A stretch of 20,453 bases of DNA, taken from the IMG/VR virus record IMGVR_UViG_3300027339_000254, positions 1-20,453 of that record, one strand, 5' to 3'. Source of the stretch: a virus. The translations under genes and the position numbers were made by a program. Of this stretch, positions 7,512 to 16,900 are shown one piece after another. The notes below the pieces were generated by a model. It did not search any database and had not been told where the DNA came from. It worked only from the letters and a program-made list of their open reading frames with translations. How positions within the stretch are numbered: position 1 is the first letter of the stretch; the number at the start of each line of letters is the position of its first letter.

Positions 7512-8450
7512 GCTATATCTCAATACAATCTTTCTTCTCCAAATGAAGACTTGCGTTTAAGCAAAATGATTTCTCAAGAAATCAAACTTTTATTAACTGA
7601 TTCAACAAACTTGAAAAACTCTCCTTTCATGGATTTCGTTGGTTCTATCAATGGCATGGGTTCTGATACCATTCGTGTTCGTAAAGCTGGACTTGATGGA
7701 TATGATTCTTGGAGTGCTTTCACAGGTGGTACCGAAGAATCTGCAGTTTCTGATACCTCTCTTACAGATGCACATGCTGATGTAGTGGTAAAAAGAAATT
7801 CTTTGTCTTATTCAATCACTGACTTGGCAAGCATGACAGGTTTGAACGGTGGTGATCTTGATCCATTCCGTATCGCTGATTCAATCGCAAAGTCTTATGA
7901 TTCTTTGTTCGCAAAGATGACAGGTGCTGTGGTTGCCGGTTTCAGTGCTTCTGCTGGTGTTTCTGCTGCTGCTTTGACTGTTGATGCTTTCTTGGCTGCT
8001 ATCAACACATTGGAAGCTGCTGGCAGTGGAAAAGGTGCCCCCGGCCCTTATGTTGCTGTATTGCATCCAAAACAATGGGCAGACTTGCAAGATGATATTC
8101 TTGGCTTGACTGCTGGTGTATTGCAATTCGTTCAAGCATCTTACGAAGCAATCAGTGCAAAAGGTTCACACTACAAAGGCAATTTCATGGGTGTTGAAAT
8201 CTACACATCTTCTTTCATCACCAATGATGGAACAGATCACCAAGGTGCTTTATGGGCTCCAGGTGCAATCGGTTTCGCTACTGGTATGCCAACTGCAATC
8301 GGTGCTTCTCAATCTCAAGAAATGGGTGAAGTATTGGTTGAGATGGATCGTGATGCAAGCAAAGCAATCACCAAAGTGGTTGGTCACGCATACTTGGGTA
8401 TGTCTGTAATCGATCAAGATCGTGGATGCTTGTTGATATCTGCTATCTAA
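7509..8450 (+). CDS. Major capsid protein, HK97-like
   Basis: Probable major capsid protein of 313 residues, the usual size for an HK97-fold coat made without a long cleaved delta domain. Supporting features are an N-terminal helical arm (LRLSKMISQEIKLLLTD), a beta-rich E-loop/P-domain region (DTIRVRKAGLDGYDSW), an axial-type segment YVAVLHPKQWADLQDDI, and a C-terminal run with GHAYLGMSVIDQDRGC. Ala/Gly/Ser-rich composition and strong U-ending codon use (GCT, TCT, GGT) fit very high expression. The gene has its own promoter region, a GGGGG ribosome site and a terminator-like hairpin after it. No capsid protease is recognisable nearby, so maturation may not need cleavage. Fold assignment is by pattern; function by pattern and context. 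Confidence 0.85.
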   Translation: MAISQYNLSSPNEDLRLSKMISQEIKLLLTDSTNLKNSPFMDFVGSINGMGSDTIRVRKAGLDGYDSWSAFTGGTEESAVSDTSLTDAHADVVVKRNSLSYSITDLASMTGLNGGDLDPFRIADSIAKSYDSLFAKMTGAVVAGFSASAGVSAAALTVDAFLAAINTLEAAGSGKGAPGPYVAVLHPKQWADLQDDILGLTAGVLQFVQASYEAISAKGSHYKGNFMGVEIYTSSFITNDGTDHQGALWAPGAIGFATGMPTAIGASQSQEMGEVLVEMDRDASKAITKVVGHAYLGMSVIDQDRGCLLISAI

Positions 8451-8465
8451 TAGGTTATATCTGTG

Positions 8466-8497
8466 GGAGTGGGTTGCGAAATCCACTCCTATCTTTT
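8466..8497 (+). terminator. Terminator-like hairpin after the capsid gene
   Basis: GGAGTGGGTT (8466-8475) pairs with AATCCACTCC (8480-8489), ten pairs including one G-U, around a GCGA tetraloop. It is followed by TATCTTTT. The U-tract is short, so partial termination or 3'-end protection of capsid mRNA is likely, with read-through to the downstream genes, which show no promoter of their own. Confidence 0.7.
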
Positions 8498-8519
8498 CAC
8501 ACACTGCATAGAGGTACAC

Positions 8520-9194
8520 ATGCAACAATTTTCTCCACAGGCTTGGCAACCAATCCAACAAACACAATCCAATCTATTGCCAACCCAACCCAACCATCCA
8601 TTCTATTACAAATGGCATCCCACCCACTGGCAATTTGTATATCGTGATGTAATTGTTTCCAAAAAGAAAAGTGAAGAAACAGTAACAATGCGAAAGGGTT
8701 ATTTTTTACCACACATCAGGATGGAACGTATTGTTCCTGGTGTGAATGGTGTTCATCAAATCAATGGTGAACTTGGCAATCCATCATCACGCATCGGTTC
8801 TTTGCAACAGCAAGGATGGGTGTATTTGGATCCCCAAAGATATGACTATATGCATGTGTATCAATGCAGAGGTGGGAAATATCACACACCCAAGTTCAAT
8901 GGCATCAAAGTGATTGCCGGCAAACTGATTGAAAAGTTCGACAAAACATCATTTGAAAACTGGTGTGTATCATTATTGCAAGGTGGTATTCTTGGCCAAC
9001 CGGAACCACATTTTTGGAACTTGATTGTGCATCAAAAAGAAAATTCACGCACGATTGATGTACTTGCGAAAATGCAACATATACCAGAAAAGAAAGCAGA
9101 GTTGGATATAATATATCAAACAGTAAAGGACATGAAATCATTCATTGCAGATTTCGAAAAGAATGGCATGTCAGTATATGAGGATATCAAGTAA
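8520..9194 (+). CDS. Unknown head/connector-region protein (224 aa)
   Basis: A 224-residue protein I cannot assign. ATG 8520 is set by a perfect AGAGGTACAC ribosome site; an in-frame alternative at 8463 would read through the capsid hairpin. The N-terminal 25 residues are Gln/Pro-rich. The middle has a motif-rich core (FLPHIRMERIVPGVNGVH; QQQGWVYLDPQRYDY; QCRGGKYHTPKFNG) with many aromatic and His residues. The end is a helical, Lys-rich tail. The gene is joined to the next by a TAATG overlap, between the capsid and connector genes. A head-completion role is plausible by location only. Confidence 0.6.
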   Translation: MQQFSPQAWQPIQQTQSNLLPTQPNHPFYYKWHPTHWQFVYRDVIVSKKKSEETVTMRKGYFLPHIRMERIVPGVNGVHQINGELGNPSSRIGSLQQQGWVYLDPQRYDYMHVYQCRGGKYHTPKFNGIKVIAGKLIEKFDKTSFENWCVSLLQGGILGQPEPHFWNLIVHQKENSRTIDVLAKMQHIPEKKAELDIIYQTVKDMKSFIADFEKNGMSVYEDIK

Positions 9195-9949
9195 TGACAA
9201 CAGCAACACCATACGCACCACAGATCAAGATACCAGAACTATTGGAACGTGGCAAAAGCCAAGTATCCACATTGCCTGTGTATCGTGATGGTATTTTGCA
9301 AGCTCCAACTGCTGTGAAATACACACTCATTGCACCCAACGGTGTGAAATTGGTGGATGGTGCTGTTGGTACATATCCTGGAAACGTTCCAACATATACA
9401 CACGGTTCAAGTATTTTGAACTCCACACTTGCACTTGGTGAAGGCTATTTGCAAGAATGGGAAATCTCATTTGTTTCCGGTGTATATGTATTCCGTAGAA
9501 ATGCAGCACTTGTATTGCGTAGGTTATACCCTGTTGTCAGTGATATGGATCTCACTGCAACATACAGCCAACTTGCAGAGCTGCGACCAAGCAGCCTTTC
9601 AAGTTATCAACAGTACATTGATGAAGCGTGGTACACGATGATCCAAAGAATGCGACAAGAAGGTGCATTGGAATATCTCGTTATGTCACCTGAAGCATTC
9701 AGGCCGGCACATCAAAATCTTGCATTGTATTACATCTTTCGTGATTTCCATTCATCACTTGGCCAAAGCAATGGCAGATACTTGGATCTCGCAAATGAGC
9801 ATCACAAACAATACCAAAGCGAATGGAAGATAATCAATTTCATCTATGATCAAGACCACAATGGCACCGGTGGTGGTGATCGTGTTGCAAAGAATCCTGT
9901 GATATATCTCACGAATCCACCAACATACAACCGGATGCGTAGAAAATGA
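9194..9949 (+). CDS. Putative head-tail connector protein (251 aa)
   Basis: Two-part protein. The first ~110 residues are beta-rich with an immunoglobulin-like feel (LPVYRDGILQAPTAVKYTLI, then LALGEGYLQEWEISF and VYVFRRNAALVLRRLYP). The rest is helical (SLSSYQQYIDEAWYTMIQRM; YYIFRDFHSSLG), similar in kind to gp6-type connector proteins that sit under the portal. It starts at a TAATG overlap with a GAGG ribosome site and stops in an ATGA overlap with the tail-terminator candidate. Position between the capsid and tube genes agrees with a neck role. The connector label is inference; I see no diagnostic motif. Confidence 0.5.
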   Translation: MTTATPYAPQIKIPELLERGKSQVSTLPVYRDGILQAPTAVKYTLIAPNGVKLVDGAVGTYPGNVPTYTHGSSILNSTLALGEGYLQEWEISFVSGVYVFRRNAALVLRRLYPVVSDMDLTATYSQLAELRPSSLSSYQQYIDEAWYTMIQRMRQEGALEYLVMSPEAFRPAHQNLALYYIFRDFHSSLGQSNGRYLDLANEHHKQYQSEWKIINFIYDQDHNGTGGGDRVAKNPVIYLTNPPTYNRMRRK

Positions 9950-10365
9950 ACGTTGCACAAGTAAGACAAGCAATATCTGCAAAGGTTGCCACGATACCAG
10001 GATACAAAGAATCCAAGCACACACCGGATTTCTTTGGTCGTACCCAAGACACGATTGCACATCGTGCGTACACTGTATCGATGGGATCTAGCACAGGAAT
10101 GGAAGAAAGACAACGTAGGGATGTGGGTGTGTATCTTTCCACATCTGTGGAGGTGATATTTTCATATCGCTTGCGACCGTTGGATATCTATCCAACCGAC
10201 TATGATTTGGCACTTACTGATGAAGCAGCAATTATTTCTGCTATACTAGAAGCATATTCATCGAAAGAATTTACGATTCGATATGTATCATCAGATCGAC
10301 AAGTGACAGATTCCCAAGAATATATTATAATAACCCTAACATTCACAACCCTACACACAATCTAA
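9946..10365 (+). CDS. Putative tail terminator / tail completion protein
   Basis: A 139-residue alpha-beta protein directly before the tube gene, the usual place of the protein that caps the growing tail tube and joins it to the head. It opens with MNVAQVRQAISAKVATIPGY, continues with FFGRTQDTIAHRAYTVSMG, and has a central VEVIFSYRLRPLDIYPTDYD strand-turn pattern, as in other tail-terminator-like proteins. It is coupled to the upstream gene by ATGA. Identification rests on size, pattern and gene order. Confidence 0.55.
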   Translation: MNVAQVRQAISAKVATIPGYKESKHTPDFFGRTQDTIAHRAYTVSMGSSTGMEERQRRDVGVYLSTSVEVIFSYRLRPLDIYPTDYDLALTDEAAIISAILEAYSSKEFTIRYVSSDRQVTDSQEYIIITLTFTTLHTI

Positions 10366-10376
10366 TTGGAGGCCAC

Positions 10377-10886
10377 ATGGCATTTTCAAACATTCCCAAG
10401 ACAAAACGTGATGGTGTCATAACCCTATTGGATGGCACTGGAACACCAGTAACACTTGATATTGCATTCGAAGATGGAAACTTTTCATTTTCACAACCAC
10501 AAACCTATTCAGAACTAGTGGTGATGGACCGTGGAAACTTTGCAGCTGTACGCAAGCAAGATCAACAAGCAATCACAGGTTCTTTTGCATTCCATTTCCG
10601 TGAATTTACAAATGGCAGTACTGCAGGTTCTGTGAAAGATTTCATCAACAAGCAAGGTTTCTACAGTGCAAATATCTCTACAGGCTTGGCCGGAGTTCCT
10701 TACGTAGAACACCATTGTGTTGATATAAAGTATGTTGCAGAAGGCACAGACTTTGGCGATGGAGCAGATCACACTGTAACATTGAGCAAATGCGTGTGTG
10801 CTTTGGATTTCAGCGAAGGTGATCCATCATCATTCACGTTGAATTTCACTTGCTACGGTGGTGCAGTATACACTGGCCCTGTATAA
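10377..10886 (+). CDS. Major tail tube protein
   Basis: Probable tube-forming protein of 169 residues. The beta-rich sequence follows the tail-tube pattern: an N-terminal strand pair (DGVITLLDGTGTPVTLDIAF), FEDGNFSFSQPQTYSEL, MDRGNFAAVRKQDQQAITGSF, then VEGTDF-like AEGTDFGDGADHTVTLSKC and the closing FSEGDPSSFTLNFTCYGG. It has the GGAGGCCACATGG start context shared with the capsid gene and a strong hairpin after the stop, both consistent with abundant expression. It is followed by the G/T chaperone pair and the tape measure, the standard order in siphophages. Confidence 0.8.
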   Translation: MAFSNIPKTKRDGVITLLDGTGTPVTLDIAFEDGNFSFSQPQTYSELVVMDRGNFAAVRKQDQQAITGSFAFHFREFTNGSTAGSVKDFINKQGFYSANISTGLAGVPYVEHHCVDIKYVAEGTDFGDGADHTVTLSKCVCALDFSEGDPSSFTLNFTCYGGAVYTGPV

Positions 10887-10918
10887 TCTTTTTTTGTTAG
10901 TCATATTATTCCTTTGGT

Positions 10919-10946
10919 AAGTGGGGAGAAATCCCCACTTATTTTT
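10919..10946 (+). terminator. Terminator-like hairpin after the tube gene
   Basis: AAGTGGGGA (10919-10927) pairs perfectly with TCCCCACTT (10932-10940) around a GAAA tetraloop and is followed by ATTTTT. It lies 33 bases past the tube stop and about 20 bases before the chaperone ribosome site. It probably terminates part of the transcription, lowering expression of the chaperone and tape-measure genes relative to the tube gene. Confidence 0.8.
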
Positions 10947-10965
10947 CAAAATGTAGAGGTACACA

Positions 10966-11313
10966 ATGAAAATCAATCTAAAAAAACTTGGTGAACACGA
11001 AATCATTCTTCCAAAGTCTGTTGCAGTATCTTTGGACTTTGTCAGCATTTGGGGCAGTGATTTGAACCGTGCACAACTTGGCAGACTTTGTGCCGGTGCA
11101 ATTGCTGTTGCAGTGGATCACGCAAAATGCTTGCCAGCATATCCAATCCACACAGGTGATCCAATCAAATTTGGTTTCAAAGTGATGGAAAGACTTTTGG
11201 AAGCTGGATGCACACCGGCCGATATCTATGATATTGGAACACAAATATTGCTTGAAATGGTGAAAATCATTCCTAGCGAAGAACAGGTGGAAAACCAAAC
11301 AAATTTTTCATAA
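10966..11313 (+). CDS. Tail assembly chaperone, G-type
   Basis: A 115-residue helical protein in the position of lambda gpG, between tube and tape measure. It is preceded by AGAGGTACACA. The family coats the tape measure during tail assembly and is not in the mature virion. Features seen are an N-terminal basic beta hairpin (MKINLKKLGEHEIILP) and a helical core (RAQLGRLCAGAIAVAV; GFKVMERLLEAGCTPADIYD). Near its end it carries the slippery heptamer AAATTTT in the correct register (A AAT TTT). Most ribosomes should stop at 11313, and a fraction should slip by -1 into the T frame to give a GT fusion of about 186 residues ending at 11525. Confidence 0.78.
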   Translation: MKINLKKLGEHEIILPKSVAVSLDFVSIWGSDLNRAQLGRLCAGAIAVAVDHAKCLPAYPIHTGDPIKFGFKVMERLLEAGCTPADIYDIGTQILLEMVKIIPSEEQVENQTNFS

Positions 11314-11381
11314 GCCGATTTGGTTCCTATGATCTCATGGTGATGCGCATTGCATTGCGATGGGGCCAGGAACCAAATTGG
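11301..11381 (+). promoter_or_regulatory. Programmed -1 frameshift signal (slippery site plus stem-loop)
   Basis: The heptamer A AAT TTT (11301-11307) fits X XXY YYZ in the G frame. After a 7-base spacer (containing the G stop codon) an arm at 11315-11328 (CCGATTTGGTTCCT) pairs with 11368-11381 (AGGAACCAAATTGG): 14 pairs with one G-U, of which 11 in a row are perfect Watson-Crick. The 39-base loop includes a small CGCA/TGCG hairpin. The T frame is open from before 11301 to 11525 and is exactly -1 relative to G. All elements of a frameshift signal are present. Confidence 0.82.
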
Positions 11382-11525
11382 TTCTACACATTGGATGAAC
11401 AAACCAAAATCAATGTACTTGCCGAATATCGATTGTTCCACGAAGATAGTGATAAAATCAAAAAAAGACAAGATCGCAATAAAAGTGATATGATGAAAAG
11501 GGAAATCGAACGGAGAACAGAATAA
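11337..11525 (+). CDS. Tail assembly chaperone, T-type (expressed as -1 frameshift fusion)
   Basis: The T half of the G/T chaperone system, 62 residues if counted from ATG 11337 but more likely made only as the C-terminal part of GT. The frame stays open upstream, reading FFISRFGSYDLMVMRIALRW from the slip site. The core WGQEPNWFYTLDEQTKINVL, followed by a Lys/Arg-rich tail, matches the usual T domain with its Trp/Tyr pair. ATG 11337 lies in the loop of the frameshift stem and has no clear ribosome site, which argues against separate initiation. The stop overlaps the next start (TAATG at 11523). Confidence 0.7.
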   Translation: MVMRIALRWGQEPNWFYTLDEQTKINVLAEYRLFHEDSDKIKKRQDRNKSDMMKREIERRTE

Positions 11526-11992
11526 TGGCAAAGTACACCAGTGGCAATGCAGAAATCCATATTGATCAAGATTTGGGCTTTCTTTCCAAGTTCATATCAA
11601 CTGTATTGCCATCTGCTTCCAAGATAATGGAAGAAGAATTGGAACGTATCGAAAAGGAAGCACAACGTGAGTGGCCAAAAAGAAAACCGATTGTGCGTAC
11701 TGATGCCAATGGCAAGATTGTATTTTTCAAGGAAACAAGCAAAGAATCCTGGAGATTGTTCCAACGTGGTATCACAGTGGATGCCAATGGTAATCTAGTT
11801 GTGTATATGAAAAACACAGCACCATACAGCTATGTTATAAGATTTGGTGAGGATAGCAAGAATGCACAAGGCAAAGAAATCATTCAGCCAAGTGGAAAAA
11901 ACGTATCCCAAGAACTACTGATCAAACCACATCGAAAGAGTGCCAACAAGGTTGTGAAAGCATTGGCCAATGATTTAGAAAAGAGGTTGTAA
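11525..11992 (+). CDS. HK97 gp10-like tail protein
   Basis: A 155-residue protein between the chaperone pair and the tape measure. The N-terminus is an amphipathic helical region (SKFISTVLPSASKIMEEELE), the centre has WPKRKPIVRTDANGKI and an NTAPYSYVIRFGED segment. The C-terminus, QELLIKPHRKSANKVVKALA, is the kind of basic helical ending seen in gp10-like tail completion proteins. The start overlaps the T stop in TAATG. The family is most often placed at the head-tail joint or tail tube end. The name is by pattern resemblance and is tentative, and the location after the chaperone genes is somewhat unusual. Confidence 0.5.
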   Translation: MAKYTSGNAEIHIDQDLGFLSKFISTVLPSASKIMEEELERIEKEAQREWPKRKPIVRTDANGKIVFFKETSKESWRLFQRGITVDANGNLVVYMKNTAPYSYVIRFGEDSKNAQGKEIIQPSGKNVSQELLIKPHRKSANKVVKALANDLEKRL

Positions 11993-11993
11993 C

Positions 11994-13979
11994 ATGGCAG
12001 AAGAAAAGAAAAGCATTGAAATCTCCTATAAAGCCGATATCAATGATCTAAAGAATAAACTTGCACAGATTCCCAATATAACCGGTGAAGAAGCCAAGAA
12101 AATGGTGGCTGCACTTGATAGACAACTCAAGCAAGCCGAAAGTGCATCCAAGAAATCAGCAGAAGCCACCAAGAAGGCTGCACAAGAAGCCGGCAAATCA
12201 GCAGCCAATGCAGCACGTGAGTTTGATCACATGTCAGATGCTGCAAAGAGATCAGAAGAGAGACTCGATATGGTGGCTGAAAAGAGTGGTGATATTGATC
12301 GTGGATTCTCCAGTGTTGGTTTGGCATTGCGTGGTGTGAATCCACAATTGGCAGAAGCTGCAGATGGGCTTGCAGATATGTTTGCAGTAGGAGAAGGTGT
12401 ATTGCTAACCTTCAAATCACTCAATCCGGCAGTGCTTGCTGTTACTGTTGCACTTGGTGCATTGACTCTTGGATACACTGCATATCAAGCACAAGTGGAA
12501 GCAGCTAACCAAGCAATCATTGCACAAAAAGAAGCGATGAAAGGCTTGAACAATGCATTGTTGGATCAACGCAACAATTTTTATGCTGCAAATGATGCAA
12601 TCAATGGTATGCGTGATCAACTTGCACTAGCACGTGGAGAAATCACAAAGTACGAATACGATAGAAAGAAAGCAACATTGGATACCGGTGCACAATTTGA
12701 TACATATATTTCCAAGCAAGAAGAAATCATTGCACAACGAAAAGAGGAACAAAAACTTGTACAATCCATTCGTAATGGCAATGTTCTTTTGTCGGAAGAT
12801 GAAAAGAACAGATTGAAGAATCTGCAATTGTTGGTACCAGGTATTTCACTCACACAAGATTTGTTGGATGGTAGTGCACAATCTTCTGGAGAACTGTATA
12901 AAATAGAACAAGCAATATCTGCAAACATCCAACAACAAAATCTTGGCTTGGATCGATTGAAAACACAAAAGGATGAAGCTGTAACCATTGCAAAACAATT
13001 GGTGGATATAGCAGAATCAGAACGGATAGAAAAGGAAGCACAAGCCAAAGTAGAGAAAAAAATAACAAAAGAAAAAGTAGATCAAAAAGATTTAGAAGCC
13101 GAAAGACTAAAGGCAATTGAAGATTCTTTGAAGGCAGATGCAGAACAACAATCTATTAGAGAATCACATCTTGCAGAACTCCGAAAGATCATCGATGATA
13201 ATATTCTTTCCGAAGACCAAAAGAAAGAAGCAGCGTATCAAAAAGAATTGGAACGCATTGATGAACTTGCAAGAATGACTGGTGATATTGGTTTGGCCAA
13301 TATGGCATTGTGGGCAATGGAACACAAAAAAAAGATGGATGATTTGGAAGCAGAACAGCAAAAAAAGAAAGCAATGTTTGAAGAAGATTTGGCCAATGGT
13401 TCTGCACTTGCTGATCAAGTTGCTGGACTTGCATCTACATATTCCGAACTTGCTGCACAGAAAATGCAAGTGATCAAGGTAGATGCAGAAGAACAAAAGA
13501 AGAAACAAGAAGAATTTGCGAAAATGACAGATTTGGAACGTGAAGCATATAATCAACGCAAGAAGATTGCAATGCGTGCATTCCGATTCGAACAGGCTGC
13601 ATCATTGGCACAAATCGCTTTCAACACTGCAGAAGCAATCACCAAAGCATTGGCATATCCTCCGATACTACGTGGGGCAATGATTGCAACCATTGGTGCA
13701 ACAGGTATGGCCCAAGCTGCTGTTGTATCTGGTAGACAACCACCATCGATGCACACTGGGGGTATGGCACCGGATGAAATGGGTGCAAGAGTGCTCAAGG
13801 GTGAAGCAGTGTTGGATCGTGCAACCGTGCGTGCAATTGGTGGTGAGCAAGGTGTGAAAGACTTGCAACAAGGCAATATGCAAGCAAACACAATCGTGAT
13901 ACAACCGTTCAAACATTTTGGCAGATTCGCAAGGGAAATTGGTTTTCAACCACCGAAAAAAACAGGGATAAAGGTGTAA
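11994..13979 (+). CDS. Tape measure protein
   Basis: Probable tape measure, 661 residues, the helical filament inside the tail tube that sets tail length and enters the host envelope on infection. Residues about 1-100 are Ala/Lys/Glu-rich coiled coil. A strongly hydrophobic segment lies at about 137-164 (PAVLAVTVALGALTLGYTAY), and long charged coiled-coil stretches fill about 330-540. A second hydrophobic stretch near 570-590 (GAMIATIGATGMAQAAVV) is followed by the typical end signature HTGGMAPDEMGARVLKGEAV. At about 0.15 nm per residue the tail would be at most about 100 nm, short for a siphovirus. It follows the G/T pair and precedes the tail-tip genes, as expected. Confidence 0.88.
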   Translation: MAEEKKSIEISYKADINDLKNKLAQIPNITGEEAKKMVAALDRQLKQAESASKKSAEATKKAAQEAGKSAANAAREFDHMSDAAKRSEERLDMVAEKSGDIDRGFSSVGLALRGVNPQLAEAADGLADMFAVGEGVLLTFKSLNPAVLAVTVALGALTLGYTAYQAQVEAANQAIIAQKEAMKGLNNALLDQRNNFYAANDAINGMRDQLALARGEITKYEYDRKKATLDTGAQFDTYISKQEEIIAQRKEEQKLVQSIRNGNVLLSEDEKNRLKNLQLLVPGISLTQDLLDGSAQSSGELYKIEQAISANIQQQNLGLDRLKTQKDEAVTIAKQLVDIAESERIEKEAQAKVEKKITKEKVDQKDLEAERLKAIEDSLKADAEQQSIRESHLAELRKIIDDNILSEDQKKEAAYQKELERIDELARMTGDIGLANMALWAMEHKKKMDDLEAEQQKKKAMFEEDLANGSALADQVAGLASTYSELAAQKMQVIKVDAEEQKKKQEEFAKMTDLEREAYNQRKKIAMRAFRFEQAASLAQIAFNTAEAITKALAYPPILRGAMIATIGATGMAQAAVVSGRQPPSMHTGGMAPDEMGARVLKGEAVLDRATVRAIGGEQGVKDLQQGNMQANTIVIQPFKHFGRFAREIGFQPPKKTGIKV

Positions 13980-13980
13980 T

Positions 13981-16900
13981 ATGGGATCGAATATAACTCC
14001 AGATGCAATGCGTGGTTTTCTTATACCATCAGCATTGATAACAAAAGACAATATTTGGGAAGCACAAAGCACATTCCAACAAAGTGGTGCACGTGCCGGC
14101 TTTGCCAATCCACAACAAGCCTACACCGGTTTGACAGTGGTAACCACAGGAGATCAAGCACAACCAATCACCATCACAACCAATGAAGGTGGTACACCAG
14201 GTGAAAAGGCATCATTCGTGTGGGAAAACAATAGCACCGGTATCAAGTTGAACAAGAATGCCAACAATGTGATCACTGATTGGAAATTCTTGCATTATTC
14301 TGCTTCTGCATCACAAGTGTACAATGATTTCAATGTGTGCAGTGATGTGGATGGCACTTTGTATTGGGTGAAAGAGTTCATCAATGGTGCTGTGTATACA
14401 CTATCTGTATCTAGGCAAGTGAAGAATGGAAGCATTGCAAATCTATACACATTCATCACCGTAACATTGAGTAGTTCACCCCACGAAACAGCAAAACCAA
14501 GTATTGCCATTCTTGCAGATGGTTCTATCATTGTCACATATTTTGATTATACATCTGCAGATGTTGTGAATCTTATTGTATGGAGATCATACGACAAGGG
14601 AATAACCTGGACAAAAATATCTAACCGTGCATTGATAAACAATTACATTGATATCAGTTCAACCGGTTGGACAATTGAAACAAGCAATCTTGTTGTGGTG
14701 GATAATCTTGTATCTTTGATTCTTTCATTGAAAAGCAACATCACAAATAGCAACTACCTATTCCAATTTGTTTCACGTGATCAAGGTTCATCGTTTTATT
14801 CTGTGGGCATTGGTGGCAGTGGTACAAGTTATCACATGGTAGCTGCAACAGCATTGCCACATGGTGCAATTGGTATGGCATACATCAATGGCACCACAAA
14901 GATTTCATACACCAAAATCTCAAATCCTGGAATACTTGCAAGTGATTCTGATTACAGAACACAAAAAGAGGTAACTGTATCCACAGGTGCAGTAACTGTG
15001 GCAACAAGTACAGCAACAGGCTTGACAGGTGGTAGAATCACATGTTGGTATCAAGATAATGCACTTTATATTGCAGCAATCAACATATCAACCGGTATTA
15101 TGTATGGGTGGGTATCGTATGATTTGGGGGATAGTTGGGAATATATCAGTAATCCAAATGTATTTCCTACCATTTCAAGTGCTTGGATGTACAACCCAGC
15201 ATCAACCACATCAATGCTATATTTGAAATCTTGCATTTGGGAAGGTAGAGCAGTAATTGCATGTCGCACCGGTTTTTCTATGGGGCTATTGTATTTTGGT
15301 GGTTGGTCAAGTTGGCAACATCCAGAAACCAATACACAACCAGCACGCAACCAATATCAACGTTGGTTTCACAATTGGGTGCACAATCAAGTGCCAAGCA
15401 CATCCACATCATACACAACCACCGGAACAGGATCCGGAACGATATTGGCAGAAGCATTGCGAATCGTGACCAATAACACACTCCGATACTACACATATTC
15501 TGGTTCTGTTACACCAACGCAATACCAAAAATGGAAAATGCGTGTAACAAGTGGAACAAGCTTCTTGAATGATTATATTGCACTTGTACGTAATTCATCC
15601 GATCCATCATTTTCATACACTGTGAAAATCCGATTTGCAACCACAGGATTTCAAATCTACGACCACGCAACGCAACTTGCAAATGTTGCTATATCTTTGA
15701 CCAATTACTATGAATTTGCATTGTTCCAAAATGGAACCACCGTGACAGTATACTATCGCAATTGGGGTGAAAACCAAGCGAAAGAATGGCAATCAGTAAC
15801 CGTGACAATCGGAACACAACCAAGTGGATTGGCCGGCCAAATGTATTGGGGTCACACTCAATTGTTGCTTGGTTCCCTCACATCCTATTGGGCCGAAATG
15901 CACGTATCAGAAGGCAACAACGGATTGCCATCTGCTGATAATCGTGGGGAAATCTATCCGAGTCTATCCGATTACACATACATCGATGCTGGTATGTTGA
16001 TCACAAGTAAGGATGCACCAGCAAGGGCCAACGATGAATATCTTGTTGAACCACGTTATGACTATCCAATATCAAATGTGTTTTGGGATGTTGCCATGTC
16101 ACCACGTGTGGTATGGAAATCTGTGGATGATAGTGCACAACGCATTGCAATCTATATGGATGATATTTTGCAAGCAGCTGAAAAAACACTTGGTGCAAGT
16201 GATCTTCTTTCTTTGCATCTATCAAACATCAATTGGAGAACAGCAACATTGAAATCTTGGAATGGTGCAACCTGGACAACCTTTGCAAGCATTGATACAA
16301 GTGTTGGATTAGTTGGAACATTCCAACGCAAAGGTGCATCATTGATTGCCAATTCTGCAGTAACTGCATTCCAATTGAATTACAATGAATGTGCTGGATG
16401 GCGTGCAGTGTTGGAAAGTGGAGCCACCAAAATAATGGTTCCATTGAAAACCAATAGCGAAGGAATGTGGAGCACATCCAGCAACACGAAACGTGCAATT
16501 GTGTACATCGATACAGACAAGTTCGATCCAACAGGTATCATAACATCCGGAACAATACGATTGATGCCAACAAGTGCAACAATGCTTGTCAGTGCAACCG
16601 AATCTAGTACACTAGGGCAATATGCTTGGGCATTGGAAATCGATAGCCAAAGCACGTTAGAAGGCTATTTTCAAATGGGTTCGATGATGATTGGAAACGT
16701 ATATATCATGGCACCACAATATCAACGTGGCAGATCGATATCATACGAACCAAATGTGCAAACCTATGAAACAGCAGATGGAATGTATTTTGCACGCAAA
16801 ATGAGTGAAGGCAAAAGAACATTCCAGGTTGCTTGGACAGAACCAATTGATACAACTAGATTGTATGACCGTGATCCGGATTATTGGAGATTCAACGATT

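Noticed and set aside
8463-8519. Upstream in-frame start for the 224-aa protein.
   Set aside because: It would translate the capsid-gene hairpin; a perfect AGAGGTACAC site marks ATG 8520 instead.
12617-13048. A 143-codon minus-strand frame rich in Cys and Ser.
   Set aside because: Antisense shadow of the tape measure coiled coil; composition is what reverse-complement Lys/Glu/Gln codons produce.
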